A stretch of 60,924 nucleotides of DNA. Origin: Fimenecus sp045613065 (GTDB lineage Bacteria; Bacillota; Clostridia; Oscillospirales; Acutalibacteraceae). The notes under the pieces are model-generated. The model was not told the DNA's origin. It did no database searches and worked only from the letters and a program-made list of their open reading frames with translations. Each line of letters begins with the position of its first letter. Within the stretch, counting starts at the first letter, position 1. Both the position numbers and the translations under genes were made by a program. Location of the stretch: assembly GCA_045613065.1 (NCBI GenBank), contig JAZLAH010000021.1:1-60924 (forward strand), read 5' to 3'. Shown here in pieces: positions 43,208-50,990 of this stretch.

Positions 43208-43917
43208 ATTTAAAGTATGATTTTCATCTGCATTCGTGCCTTTCTCCATGTGGCGATAACGATATGACTCCATATAATCTTGTTAATATGGCAAAACTTA
43301 TGGGGTATGACATTATTGCCTTGACTGACCACAACTCCTGTCTTAATTGTCCTGCGGCTATAAAAGCAGGTGAGGAGGCGGGAATTACAGTTGTGCCTGG
43401 AATGGAACTTTGCACATCAGAAGAAATTCATACTGTTTGCCTTTTTCCTGATTTAGAAAAAGCTCTTGAATTTTCGGAATATGTAAAAAAGACAATGCCT
43501 CCCGTAATGAATGATGAAAACATATTTGGAAATCAGTACATTATGGACCATACTGATAAAATTCTTGGTAAAGAAGAAATTCTTCTTACAACTGCATCGG
43601 GTATAAGCATTGATGATGTTGTGGAGGAGGTTGCACGATTCAGCGGTGTAGTTTATCCTGCACACCTTGACCGTGCATCGTATTCTGTCCTTTCTGTTCT
43701 TGGTTTTATGTACACGGAAATGAATTTCACTGCAGCAGAATTTACACATAAAGCATACATTCCTCAGTATGAGGAAAAACACGAACTTTTAAAAGGTATG
43801 AAACATTTTCGTGGTTCTGATGCCCATTATCTTGAAAATATGGTAGAAGCAACAGAAGAAATCAACTTGCCTGAGTGTTCAGCGCAGGCGGTAATAAATT
43901 ATATATTGAATAAATAA
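43204..43917 (+). CDS. PHP-domain phosphoesterase
   Basis: 237 residues, cytoplasmic. PHP metal motifs FHLHSCLSP near residue 7, LTDHNS near 40, YPAHLDRAS near 155 and GSDAHYLEN near 205. Homologues of this type accompany DRTGG/hydrogenase-like clusters; the substrate is unknown. Last gene of the operon; the gap to the next promoter shows no strong terminator. Confidence 0.86.
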   Translation: MNLKYDFHLHSCLSPCGDNDMTPYNLVNMAKLMGYDIIALTDHNSCLNCPAAIKAGEEAGITVVPGMELCTSEEIHTVCLFPDLEKALEFSEYVKKTMPPVMNDENIFGNQYIMDHTDKILGKEEILLTTASGISIDDVVEEVARFSGVVYPAHLDRASYSVLSVLGFMYTEMNFTAAEFTHKAYIPQYEEKHELLKGMKHFRGSDAHYLENMVEATEEINLPECSAQAVINYILNK

Positions 43918-43996
43918 TTTATATGGGTGGTTACGAACCGTCCATTTTTATGTCTAATTATACAAAAACAATAAGAAAAATTTGGTAATTATACAA

Positions 43997-44025
43997 TTGA
44001 AAGCGTAGCTGTCTTGTGGTATAAT
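43997..44025 (+). promoter_or_regulatory. promoter of the dockerin protein gene
   Basis: TTGAAA, 17 nt, TATAAT. The predicted transcript starts near 44032, which supports ATG 44057 over 44039. Confidence 0.8.
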
Positions 44026-44056
44026 TTTCCTACATATTATGAAAGCAGGTGCAAAA

Positions 44057-44992
44057 ATGAATAAATTCACAAAAATTATTTCAGTTATGTTAGCTGTAGT
44101 CCTTGTGGTTATGGCAATTCCATTCACAACATTTGCAGCAACAAAAGGTGATGTAAATGATGATGGAGAAATTTCAGCAGTAGATGCAAGATTAATCTTA
44201 CAGGTTGTTGCAGGACTTAAAACAGAAGCTGACCTTAAAAATGCAGCAGGTGCTGATGTTGATGGTAAGACTGGTGTTTCAGCTGTTGACGCAAGAATCG
44301 TATTGCAAATTGTTGCAGGTTTAAAAGATGCTCCTACAGAGACTGATAAACCAACAGAACCTGAAAAACCATCAGAACCAGAAACTCCTGATGCTCCATC
44401 TGCAAATTCTGAAAAAGCACAGTTGGCAGCACTCTTCAATGCAGAAACAGCAAAAGCTGCAAATGGCAAATATAATTGGGCAAGAACTTGCAGATATGTT
44501 AAGCCTTTAAGTGTTGATGGTGTTTCAGTATCTTTAATTCAGGGCACAGTTGATAAATTCCTTGGAATTGGCAATACAAATGGTAATCAGGCAGATGCAG
44601 GCAAAAATGCTTTGATTGCTATGAACCTTACAGAAAGTGATATAAAGGAAGTTAAGCAGAGCAAGGGTCAGATTACATTGTTTCTCAATAGTTCAGCTGA
44701 CCCAACAGTTGGTGGAGATACAGCATTTAGCCACGTATCAAAGGATATAGTTACAAGTGCAGAAGTGGAAAAAGAAATTAAAGCTGCTATATCAAGTGGT
44801 AAGTTAAACAATTTCTACGCTAATTATTATGATGTTGCAGTCACTGTATCTTTTGATGCCAACGGAACCCCAAAAAGCCTTTTAATTACATATAAACTTT
44901 ATGCAAGTCTTGAAGCTAAGGCAATGGGAATAACTGCAAATGGCGATGGCACAGTAGAAACAACAATCAAATACGCAGATTTTAATTATTAA
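44057..44992 (+). CDS. secreted dockerin protein carrying the shared unrecognised domain (paralogue 3)
   Basis: 311 residues: signal peptide (cleavage near TFAA-TKG, residue 28), a type I dockerin-like pair of calcium-loop/helix repeats (GDVNDDGEISAVDARLILQ near 31 and ADVDGKTGVSAVDARIVLQ near 66), a Pro/Glu/Thr linker, and a C-terminal domain of about 190 residues related to those encoded at 38603 and 39642. Dockerins bind cohesins of cellulosome or amylosome scaffolds, so this protein may be displayed on a scaffoldin; no cohesin is in the window. The N-terminal position of the dockerin is less common. AGGTG 5 nt upstream. Confidence 0.8.
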   Translation: MNKFTKIISVMLAVVLVVMAIPFTTFAATKGDVNDDGEISAVDARLILQVVAGLKTEADLKNAAGADVDGKTGVSAVDARIVLQIVAGLKDAPTETDKPTEPEKPSEPETPDAPSANSEKAQLAALFNAETAKAANGKYNWARTCRYVKPLSVDGVSVSLIQGTVDKFLGIGNTNGNQADAGKNALIAMNLTESDIKEVKQSKGQITLFLNSSADPTVGGDTAFSHVSKDIVTSAEVEKEIKAAISSGKLNNFYANYYDVAVTVSFDANGTPKSLLITYKLYASLEAKAMGITANGDGTVETTIKYADFNY

Positions 44993-45001
44993 TCAAAACA
45001 A

Positions 45002-45033
45002 AAGGGACACGAGTTGTGTCCCTTAATTTTTTT
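45002..45033 (+). terminator. intrinsic terminator of the dockerin protein gene
   Basis: Perfect 9-bp stem AAGGGACAC/GTGTCCCTT with a GAGTT loop, then AATTTTTTT; it also lies against the end of the leftward phosphopantetheinyl transferase gene. Confidence 0.92.
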
Positions 45034-45544
45034 ATATTATCTTTTCACAAACTGAAAGCATATATCCGTTAATATTTTCAGTTTCAATTGTATAGCCATC
45101 TAAACTAAATACATCAAATCCGTTGAAGACTTCTCCAACTCCTTCACCACTGATTTTACTGTAAGCTTCTTTTTTTGTCCATATATCAAAAAACATCTCT
45201 GCAGTAGGGGTTTCACGAAACAGTTCTAACTCTTTTCCGTGATAAAATCTCTCTGCAATTTTCTTTAAATCTCTCTTATAATCAATTTTTTCAATATCAA
45301 TTCCTATTGGTTTTTCGCTTTTGCAAACAGCAATCATATTTCCACTGTGAGAAATACTTACATAACAGTTGTCAGCCAAAGGTTTGTTTTTATCGCCATA
45401 ATGAAGATTTTCAACACCCATACGGATAAGTGCATCAGCAGCCAAAAAACTTTCTTTTTTTTTGCAATGAGAAAGTACAGCTTCAGGCATATTTTCCTTG
45501 TTTATTTCATTTTGAGTGGTTATATCAAAAAAATAAAGTTCCAT
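45032..45544 (-). CDS. 4'-phosphopantetheinyl transferase superfamily protein (Sfp-like)
   Basis: 170 residues from the chosen ATG. The PPTase signature is present: GIDIEKI near residue 80 and FFDIWTKKEAYSKISGEG near 125. It activates acyl- or peptidyl-carrier proteins with CoA; with no PKS/NRPS nearby the target may be the fatty acid ACP or a distant cluster. In-frame ATGs at 45553 and 45589 would add 3 or 15 residues, the longer one translated from repeat DNA; homologues start near MELYFFD, and GGAAAGG lies 11 nt before 45544. Confidence 0.82.
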   Translation of the reverse strand: MELYFFDITTQNEINKENMPEAVLSHCKKKESFLAADALIRMGVENLHYGDKNKPLADNCYVSISHSGNMIAVCKSEKPIGIDIEKIDYKRDLKKIAERFYHGKELELFRETPTAEMFFDIWTKKEAYSKISGEGVGEVFNGFDVFSLDGYTIETENINGYMLSVCEKII

Positions 45545-45549
45545 ATTTT

Positions 45550-45705
45550 CCATAGCCTTTCCGACTACAAATATGTATGAAATAATCATATCATTCCTTG
45601 CTGTAGTCGGACAAGGCGTGATGGAAATTTAGTCCATCTCAAAATTTGCAATTGGCAAATTTTGAGGGACATACAATCAAGATAGCGTGATTTTTCACGC
45701 TATCA
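45550..45705. repeat. nested palindromic element upstream of the PPTase gene
   Basis: Outer inverted repeat CCAT...CCGACTACA (45550-45569) against TGTAGTCGG...ATGG (45602-45624), then two perfect hairpins: CTCAAAATTTGC/GCAAATTTTGAG (45638-45666) and GATAGCGTGA/TCACGCTATC (45681-45704). No T-runs follow on either strand. The block looks like a dispersed palindromic element that has supplied the region around the PPTase start. Confidence 0.5.
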
Positions 45706-45728
45706 CCAAGGAAATTTTATCATAAAAA

Positions 45729-46397
45729 TTATGATATATCAACTGATTTTCCAAGGTATTCAGTTGGTGAAATTGCAACACCATCTTTATATAATTCTAA
45801 ATGAAGATGTGTTCCATCATTTTTTTCAATTGGAATTTCATCTAAAAGTCCGATTTTACCATTTTTCTTTACTGTATCACCAGGTTTTACGGTGCTGTCT
45901 TTACGAAGACCATAGTATTCAGCTACGAACCCGTTTCCGTGGTCAACAGTTACAACAGTTCCCCAAAGTGCATTGTGAACAAGTTTAGTAACAGTACCGT
46001 TGTCAATGGCGTTGATTCTATCACCTGATGCACCTTTGATATCCAATCCTTTATGAATACGCCAATCATCTGTGGTGTTATTTTTTACCAGTTCATTTTT
46101 TGAGAACTCCTTGATTGTAGTGCCTTTCAACGGAATTGCAAATTCAATTGTTAGAATTGGTGATGTTGTTGTGGTTATAATTTCTCTTTCGTCAGGTACA
46201 TTTGTGATGGGCGTATTTGCCTCAATTTCTCGACAAGTTTCTGTTTCAGCTTTTGTGCTTGTGTCAGTCTCTGGAATAAAATCACCATTATCATTATTTT
46301 GTTTCCAAAAGGTAAAAAGCGTTACAAAACATAGAACAAGGACAACAACAGAGTAAAGTATTCGTTTAGCATTTTCCTGGTTTACAGATTTTTTCAA
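45729..46397 (-). CDS. spoIIQ: SpoIIQ-like M23 metallopeptidase-domain protein
   Basis: 222 residues with a TTG start (AGAGGTG 7 nt upstream). One N-terminal transmembrane helix, a Thr/Glu-rich spacer, then an M23/LytM domain. The phrases KEFSKNELVKN...DDWRIHKGLDI and HLHLELYKDG match forespore SpoIIQ, and the zinc ligands (HxxxD and HxH) are present as in clostridial SpoIIQ. SpoIIQ forms the forespore half of the channel with SpoIIIAH. A generic LytM peptidase is the alternative. A TGAATA box at 46442-46447 hints at a sigma-F/G promoter, but the -10 is weak. Confidence 0.8.
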   Translation of the reverse strand: MKKSVNQENAKRILYSVVVLVLCFVTLFTFWKQNNDNGDFIPETDTSTKAETETCREIEANTPITNVPDEREIITTTTSPILTIEFAIPLKGTTIKEFSKNELVKNNTTDDWRIHKGLDIKGASGDRINAIDNGTVTKLVHNALWGTVVTVDHGNGFVAEYYGLRKDSTVKPGDTVKKNGKIGLLDEIPIEKNDGTHLHLELYKDGVAISPTEYLGKSVDIS

Positions 46398-46500
46398 TTC
46401 AAAACACCTCTGTCAATATTATTAACAGAGAATTCCAATTATATTCAGGAAAAATATCCGACGAGAAAACACATAAGATTTTAATTGCGAGTTTTAAATA

Positions 46501-46605
46501 AAAGAAAAAAACGGACAGTTGCGGTTCTGTCCGTTTCCCGGGCATTGCTGCCCTGAGGGGTTGTTTGAGGATGGGGTATGTTGTACTCTTGTTGAGTACA
46601 TTTGT
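46501..46605 (-). ncRNA. candidate small RNA ending in a leftward intrinsic terminator
   Basis: Read leftward: hairpin TGTACTC/GAGTACA (46582-46600), a C-rich unpaired stretch with CCCCATCC and ACCCCTC, hairpin GGGCA/TGCCC (46540-46553), then a 9-bp stem AACGGACAG/CTGTCCGTT (46510-46535) followed by TTTTTTT. That terminator has no gene in front of it, which suggests a non-coding transcript of about 100 nt. No convincing leftward promoter was found, and no known family is recognised. Confidence 0.35.
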
Positions 46606-46610
46606 ATAAT
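46581..46610 (+). promoter_or_regulatory. possible upstream rightward promoter before lexA
   Basis: TTGTAC and TATAAT with 18-nt spacing; it overlaps the third hairpin of the structured element and could give a longer lexA transcript. The AT-rich stretch 46611-46694 holds nothing else. Confidence 0.4.
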
Positions 46611-46694
46611 AACTTATAAATATGAAAAAACAATGAACATTCTTTTAAAATTCAAATAATTAAATATTAAATAAAAAATTTTTTAAGAAAATAT

Positions 46695-46733
46695 CGAACA
46701 AATGTTTACTTTTTTAAAAATATGTGTTAGAAT
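46695..46733 (+). promoter_or_regulatory. lexA: lexA promoter with LexA box
   Basis: LexA box CGAACAAATGTTTA (46695-46708) overlaps the -35 TTTACT (46705-46710); a 17-nt spacer leads to TAGAAT (46728-46733). This fits autorepression of lexA. Confidence 0.82.
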
Positions 46734-46785
46734 ATATAAAAAGTTATGCGTTTTTTTAATTAAATATAAATAAGGAGTAGTTTTT

Positions 46786-47376
46786 ATGCGTCCTATTAAT
46801 GATACTCAGCAAAAAATATATGAATTCCTTTGTGAACGTTCACAATGTGGTGTTCCACCATCAGTTCGTGAAATCGGTTCTGCTGTGGGACTTCGTTCAA
46901 CATCTTCTGTTCAGGCAAATCTCGATGCTCTTGAGGAGGCTGGTTATATCGAGCGTGACCCATTGCTTAAGCGTTCAATCCGTGTTCTTGGTCAGGCCGA
47001 AAATGTAACAAGTGTTCCTCTTTTGGGTACTGTTACTGCTGGTATGCCTATTCTTGCAGTTGAACAGATTGAGGGATATATTGCATATAATGGTCGTGTT
47101 TCCCGTGATAAGTCACTTTTTGCACTTAAGGTTCGAGGAGAAAGTATGCTTTGGGCTGGTATTCTTGACGGTGACATCGTAATCTGTGAAAAAACACCTT
47201 ATGCATCAAATGGTGAAATCGTTGTTGCTATGATTGAGGATGAGGCAACTGTGAAGAGATTTTATAAGGAAAATGGTCACTTCCGTTTGCAACCTGAAAA
47301 TGATGCATATGAACCAATTATCACAAATGAGGTAATCATCCTTGGTAAAGTGGTTGCACTTTACAGATATTATTAA
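46786..47376 (+). CDS. lexA: SOS repressor LexA
   Basis: 196 residues: winged-helix DNA-binding domain with PPSVREIGSAVGLRSTSSVQ (about 25-44), cleavage site Ala-Gly in GTVTAGMPI near residue 84, and the Ser/Lys dyad in RGESMLW (near 121) and DEATVKRF (near 158). RecA-stimulated self-cleavage lifts repression of SOS genes. AAGGAG precedes the start. Its own promoter carries a LexA box, and the same operator core stands before the phage-derived cassette at 27863. Confidence 0.96.
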   Translation: MRPINDTQQKIYEFLCERSQCGVPPSVREIGSAVGLRSTSSVQANLDALEEAGYIERDPLLKRSIRVLGQAENVTSVPLLGTVTAGMPILAVEQIEGYIAYNGRVSRDKSLFALKVRGESMLWAGILDGDIVICEKTPYASNGEIVVAMIEDEATVKRFYKENGHFRLQPENDAYEPIITNEVIILGKVVALYRYY

Positions 47377-47383
47377 TTAAAGG

Positions 47384-47415
47384 TATGGTGGGGTCTTGAC
47401 CCCACCATTATTTTA
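47384..47415 (+). terminator. intrinsic terminator of lexA
   Basis: 11-bp stem ATGGTGGGGTC/GACCCCACCAT with a TT loop, then TATTTTAT. The GGGGTCTTGACCCC core recurs at 53092-53111. Confidence 0.8.
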
Positions 47416-47418
47416 TCA

Positions 47419-47447
47419 TTGACAAACTACCAAAAAAATAGTTTAAT
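47419..47447 (+). promoter_or_regulatory. promoter of trpS
   Basis: TTGACA, 17 nt, TTTAAT, leaving a leader of about 30 nt; there is no T-box. Confidence 0.8.
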
Positions 47448-47483
47448 ATATAGGATACAAAATTTTAAGTAAAGGTGATATAA

Positions 47484-48491
47484 ATGGAAAACACCGTAGA
47501 AAAGAAAAAGATAGTTTTAAGTGCTATTCAGCCAACAGGTACACCAACTCTTGGTAACTACCTTGGTGCACTTAAGAACTGGAAAAACATGAAGGACGAT
47601 TATAATTGTCTTTATGCAGTTGCTGACTTACATTCTCTTACAGTTCGTCCTGAACCAGCAACACTTCGTAAAAATACAATGGAACTTTATGCTATTTTAT
47701 TGGCGCTTGGTCTTGACCCTGAGGAAAGCATTGTTTTTATTCAGAGCCATGTTCCACAGCACGCTCAACTTGCATGGTTGCTTAATTGTTGTACACAGTT
47801 TGGTGAGGCTGCAAGAATGACACAGTTCAAGGATAAGAGTGAAAAACATCCTGAAAATGTAAACGTTGGTCTTTTCACATATCCTATTCTTATGGCTGCC
47901 GATATTCTTCTTTATCAGGCTGACTATGTTCCAATTGGTGCTGACCAGAAACAGCATCTTGAAATTGCTCGTGATATTGCCGATAGATTCAATACAGTTT
48001 ATGGAAACACATTCACAATGCCAGAACCATTTATCGGTAAGGTTGGTGCTCGTGTTATGTCACTTCAGGACCCATTTGCAAAAATGAGTAAGTCCGACCC
48101 AAATCCAAAGAGTTATATCTCAATGCTTGATGATGACAATGTGATTGTAAAGAAAATTAAGAGTGCAGTTACTGACTCTGAAGCAAAGGTTCGTTATGCT
48201 GATGGTAAAGATGGCATCAACAACCTTATGGGAATTTACTCTTGCTGTACAGGTCTTTCATATGAACAGATTGAAAAAGATTTTGATGGTAAGGGTTATG
48301 GCGATTTCAAACAGGCGGTTGCAGAAGCAGTTGTCGAAGAACTTCGTCCATTTAAGTCAGAATTCAATCGTCTTGTTAATGATAAAGCATACCTTAACGA
48401 GTGTGCAAAGAATGGTGCAGAAAAAGCAAGTCGTTTTGCACAGAGAACATTAACAAAGGCTATGAAAAAGTCAGGCTTATATCAATTATAA
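47484..48491 (+). CDS. trpS: tryptophanyl-tRNA synthetase
   Basis: 335-residue class Ic synthetase: AIQPTGTPTLGNYLGA (HIGH-type TLGN) near residue 13, ADLHSLT near 48 and KMSKSDPN near 197. Length and order are normal. AAAGGTG precedes the start. It is monocistronic between the lexA terminator and its own terminator. Confidence 0.97.
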   Translation: MENTVEKKKIVLSAIQPTGTPTLGNYLGALKNWKNMKDDYNCLYAVADLHSLTVRPEPATLRKNTMELYAILLALGLDPEESIVFIQSHVPQHAQLAWLLNCCTQFGEAARMTQFKDKSEKHPENVNVGLFTYPILMAADILLYQADYVPIGADQKQHLEIARDIADRFNTVYGNTFTMPEPFIGKVGARVMSLQDPFAKMSKSDPNPKSYISMLDDDNVIVKKIKSAVTDSEAKVRYADGKDGINNLMGIYSCCTGLSYEQIEKDFDGKGYGDFKQAVAEAVVEELRPFKSEFNRLVNDKAYLNECAKNGAEKASRFAQRTLTKAMKKSGLYQL

Positions 48492-48508
48492 TTTGATTCT
48501 TTTTTTGC

Positions 48509-48546
48509 AATACCGCTTGTCTATCGGCTCGCGGTATTTTTGTTTT
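48509..48546 (+). terminator. intrinsic terminator of trpS
   Basis: 8-bp stem AATACCGC/GCGGTATT with a 14-nt loop followed by TTTTGTTTTT. The AT-rich stretch 48547-48715 beyond it shows no gene or motif. Confidence 0.8.
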
Positions 48547-48715
48547 TAATTTAATATTTTACCAATGGTGGAAAATATTAAACACGTTGTCTAAAATGCA
48601 AGAGTTTAGTCTTTTAATTTCATTTTTTCGACATGTTTATGCTTCCCTGAATATTATCCTGCAAGTTTTGTTTGTTGAAATTTCACAAAATTGAATTTTT
48701 TGTTTGTTAATATGT

Positions 48716-48742
48716 TGACAATCCTATTCGCGGGTATATAAT
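48716..48742 (+). promoter_or_regulatory. probable promoter of hppA
   Basis: TTGACA and TATAAT, but only 15 nt apart, shorter than optimal; leader about 55 nt. Confidence 0.55.
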
Positions 48743-48802
48743 ATTATTTATAAAACATAATGATGGATATCATGAAATATTCAAACAGAAAGGACTTGTA
48801 GT

Positions 48803-50881
48803 ATGGAAAAATATTTATCATTATTCACCTTTGCCGGTGCGTTGACTGCTCTTGTTTTCGCATTGTTCACAGCAAAAAAGGTTCTTGCATTCTCTGAGGG
48901 AACAGATAAAATGAAAAAAATCTCTCAGTCAATACGAAAAGGTGCTAATGCATATTTGAAAAGACAGTATTCAGTAGTTTCCATTTTCTTTATCGGAATG
49001 TTTGTTATACTCTGTCTTATGGCAACGTTCAAGTTGCTTACATGGTATGTGCCATTCGCATTTATTACAGGTGGACTTTTCTCTGCACTTTCAGGTTTTG
49101 TTGGGATGAAAATTGCAACTCTTTCAAATGCGAGAACAGCAAATGCTTGTCGTGATGGGCTCAACAAAGGTCTTCGTGTAGCATTTTCAGCAGGCTCAGT
49201 TATGGGATTTACAGTAGTAGGTCTTGGACTATTAGATATTGCAATCTGGTACACATTACTTAAATTTGTATTTGGTCTTGCTCCTGCAGACATTACTGCT
49301 GCAATGATTACATTCGGTATGGGTGCTTCTTCAATGGCACTTTTTGCTCGTGTAGGTGGCGGTATCTTTACAAAGGCTGCTGACGTTGGTGCTGACCTTG
49401 TTGGTAAGGTTGAAGCTGGTATTCCTGAGGATGACCCTCGTAACCCTGCTGTTATCGCTGATAACGTTGGTGATAATGTTGGTGACGTTGCAGGTATGGG
49501 TGCAGACCTTTATGAATCATACGTTGGTTCAATTATTTCTGCTTCAGCACTTGGTGTTTCTGCATTTGGTGGAGACGTAAAGGGTATGGCTGTACCAATG
49601 CTTTTAGCAGCGCTCGGTATTATAATGTCAATTCTCGGAACAGTTCTTGTGCGTACAGGTGAAAGCATTGACCAGAAACAACTTCTTAAAGCATTGAGCA
49701 GAGGTACAAATTTCAGTGCAATAGCAATTGCAGTGCTTGCATTCCCAATCGTATATTTTGTACTCAATGGTAATATGGGGCTTTATGCAGCGATTATTTC
49801 AGGTCTTCTTGCAGGTGTGCTTATTGGCAAATCAACTGAATATTTCACATCTGACACATATAAACCAACAAGAAATCTTGCTGCAACTTCAGAAACAGGT
49901 TCAGCAACAATCATTATTGGTGGACTTGGTCTTGGTATGAAATCAACAGCTCTTCCAATTATCATTGTTGGTATCAGTGTTCTTATTTCATATTTTGCAT
50001 CAGGTGGAGCAAACAGTGCATCAATGGGACTTTATGGTATTGCTCTTTCTGCAGTAGGTATGCTTTCAACTCTTGGTATCACATTGGCAACTGACGCTTA
50101 TGGTCCTGTTGCTGATAATGCAGGTGGTATTGCAGAAATGGCAGGTCTTGAACCACAGGTAAGAGAAAGAACAGACGCTCTCGATGCACTCGGTAATACA
50201 ACTGCTGCAACTGGTAAAGGCTTTGCTATCGGTTCAGCGGCACTTACAGCACTTGCACTTATTGCATCATATGTGGACAAGGTAAAGGCGATTAATCCTG
50301 AAGCAGATTTAAGTTTTGACCTTATCAACCCTGTTGTTCTTATCGGACTTTTCGTTGGTGGATGTCTTCCATTCGTGTTTGCTGCTTTTACAATGGACTC
50401 TGTTGGTAAAGCGGCTCAAAGTGTTGTTAAGGAAGTTCGTCGTCAGTTCAAAGAAATCAAAGGCCTTATGGACGGTAAGAGTGAACCTGATTACGCATCT
50501 TGTGTTGACCTTTGTACAAAGGCAAGTCTTCGTGAAATGGTGTTGCCAACTGTAATCGCAGTTGCAGTTCCTGTTGTTGTGGGAATTGTTCTCGGTTATA
50601 AGGGTGTCGTTGGTATGCTTGCAGGTGCGACAGTTTCAGGTTTCTTAATGGCTATCTTTATGTCAAATTCAGGTGGTGCTTGGGATAATGCAAAGAAGTA
50701 TATTGAGTCAGGTGTTCACGGTGGTAAAGGCAGTAACCAGCATAAAGGTGCTGTTGTAGGTGATACAGTAGGTGACCCATTCAAGGATACTGCAGGTCCG
50801 GCAATCAATATCCTTATCAAGCTTCTTTCAATGGTTTCAATTGTGTTTGCAGGTCTTGTTGTGAATTACAGTATTTTCTAA
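48803..50881 (+). CDS. hppA: membrane-bound ion-pumping pyrophosphatase
   Basis: 692 residues with about 16 transmembrane helices. The pyrophosphate-binding block DVGADLVGKVEAGIPEDDPR and the DNVGDNVGDVAGMGADLYES stretch (residues 195-250) and the late GDTVGDPFKDTAGPA block are intact. The GNTTAATGKGF motif has Ala where K+-independent enzymes have Lys, which marks a K+-dependent type; such clostridial enzymes usually pump Na+. It conserves energy from biosynthetic pyrophosphate at the cell membrane. AGAAAGGAC precedes the start. Confidence 0.96.
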   Translation: MEKYLSLFTFAGALTALVFALFTAKKVLAFSEGTDKMKKISQSIRKGANAYLKRQYSVVSIFFIGMFVILCLMATFKLLTWYVPFAFITGGLFSALSGFVGMKIATLSNARTANACRDGLNKGLRVAFSAGSVMGFTVVGLGLLDIAIWYTLLKFVFGLAPADITAAMITFGMGASSMALFARVGGGIFTKAADVGADLVGKVEAGIPEDDPRNPAVIADNVGDNVGDVAGMGADLYESYVGSIISASALGVSAFGGDVKGMAVPMLLAALGIIMSILGTVLVRTGESIDQKQLLKALSRGTNFSAIAIAVLAFPIVYFVLNGNMGLYAAIISGLLAGVLIGKSTEYFTSDTYKPTRNLAATSETGSATIIIGGLGLGMKSTALPIIIVGISVLISYFASGGANSASMGLYGIALSAVGMLSTLGITLATDAYGPVADNAGGIAEMAGLEPQVRERTDALDALGNTTAATGKGFAIGSAALTALALIASYVDKVKAINPEADLSFDLINPVVLIGLFVGGCLPFVFAAFTMDSVGKAAQSVVKEVRRQFKEIKGLMDGKSEPDYASCVDLCTKASLREMVLPTVIAVAVPVVVGIVLGYKGVVGMLAGATVSGFLMAIFMSNSGGAWDNAKKYIESGVHGGKGSNQHKGAVVGDTVGDPFKDTAGPAINILIKLLSMVSIVFAGLVVNYSIF

Positions 50882-50890
50882 ACAAATTAT

Positions 50891-50924
50891 TATACGGTGA
50901 TGAATTTTCGTCACCGTATTTTTA
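50891..50924 (+). terminator. intrinsic terminator of hppA
   Basis: 11-bp stem ATACGGTGATG/CGTCACCGTAT (one G-U pair) around AATTTT, then TTTTTAT. Confidence 0.9.
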
Positions 50925-50926
50925 TA

Positions 50927-50955
50927 TTGACTTTAATTCCTGCAAATCCTATAAT
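50927..50955 (+). promoter_or_regulatory. promoter of murT
   Basis: TTGACT, 17 nt, TATAAT, 36 bp upstream of the start. Confidence 0.82.
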
Positions 50956-50990
50956 ATTCAATAGAATGTAAAATAAAGAAGGTCTGTAAA

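Noticed and set aside
46501..46605. SRP RNA, 6S RNA or riboswitch upstream of lexA
   Set aside because: None of the conserved cores of these RNAs could be matched; kept only as an unnamed small RNA candidate.
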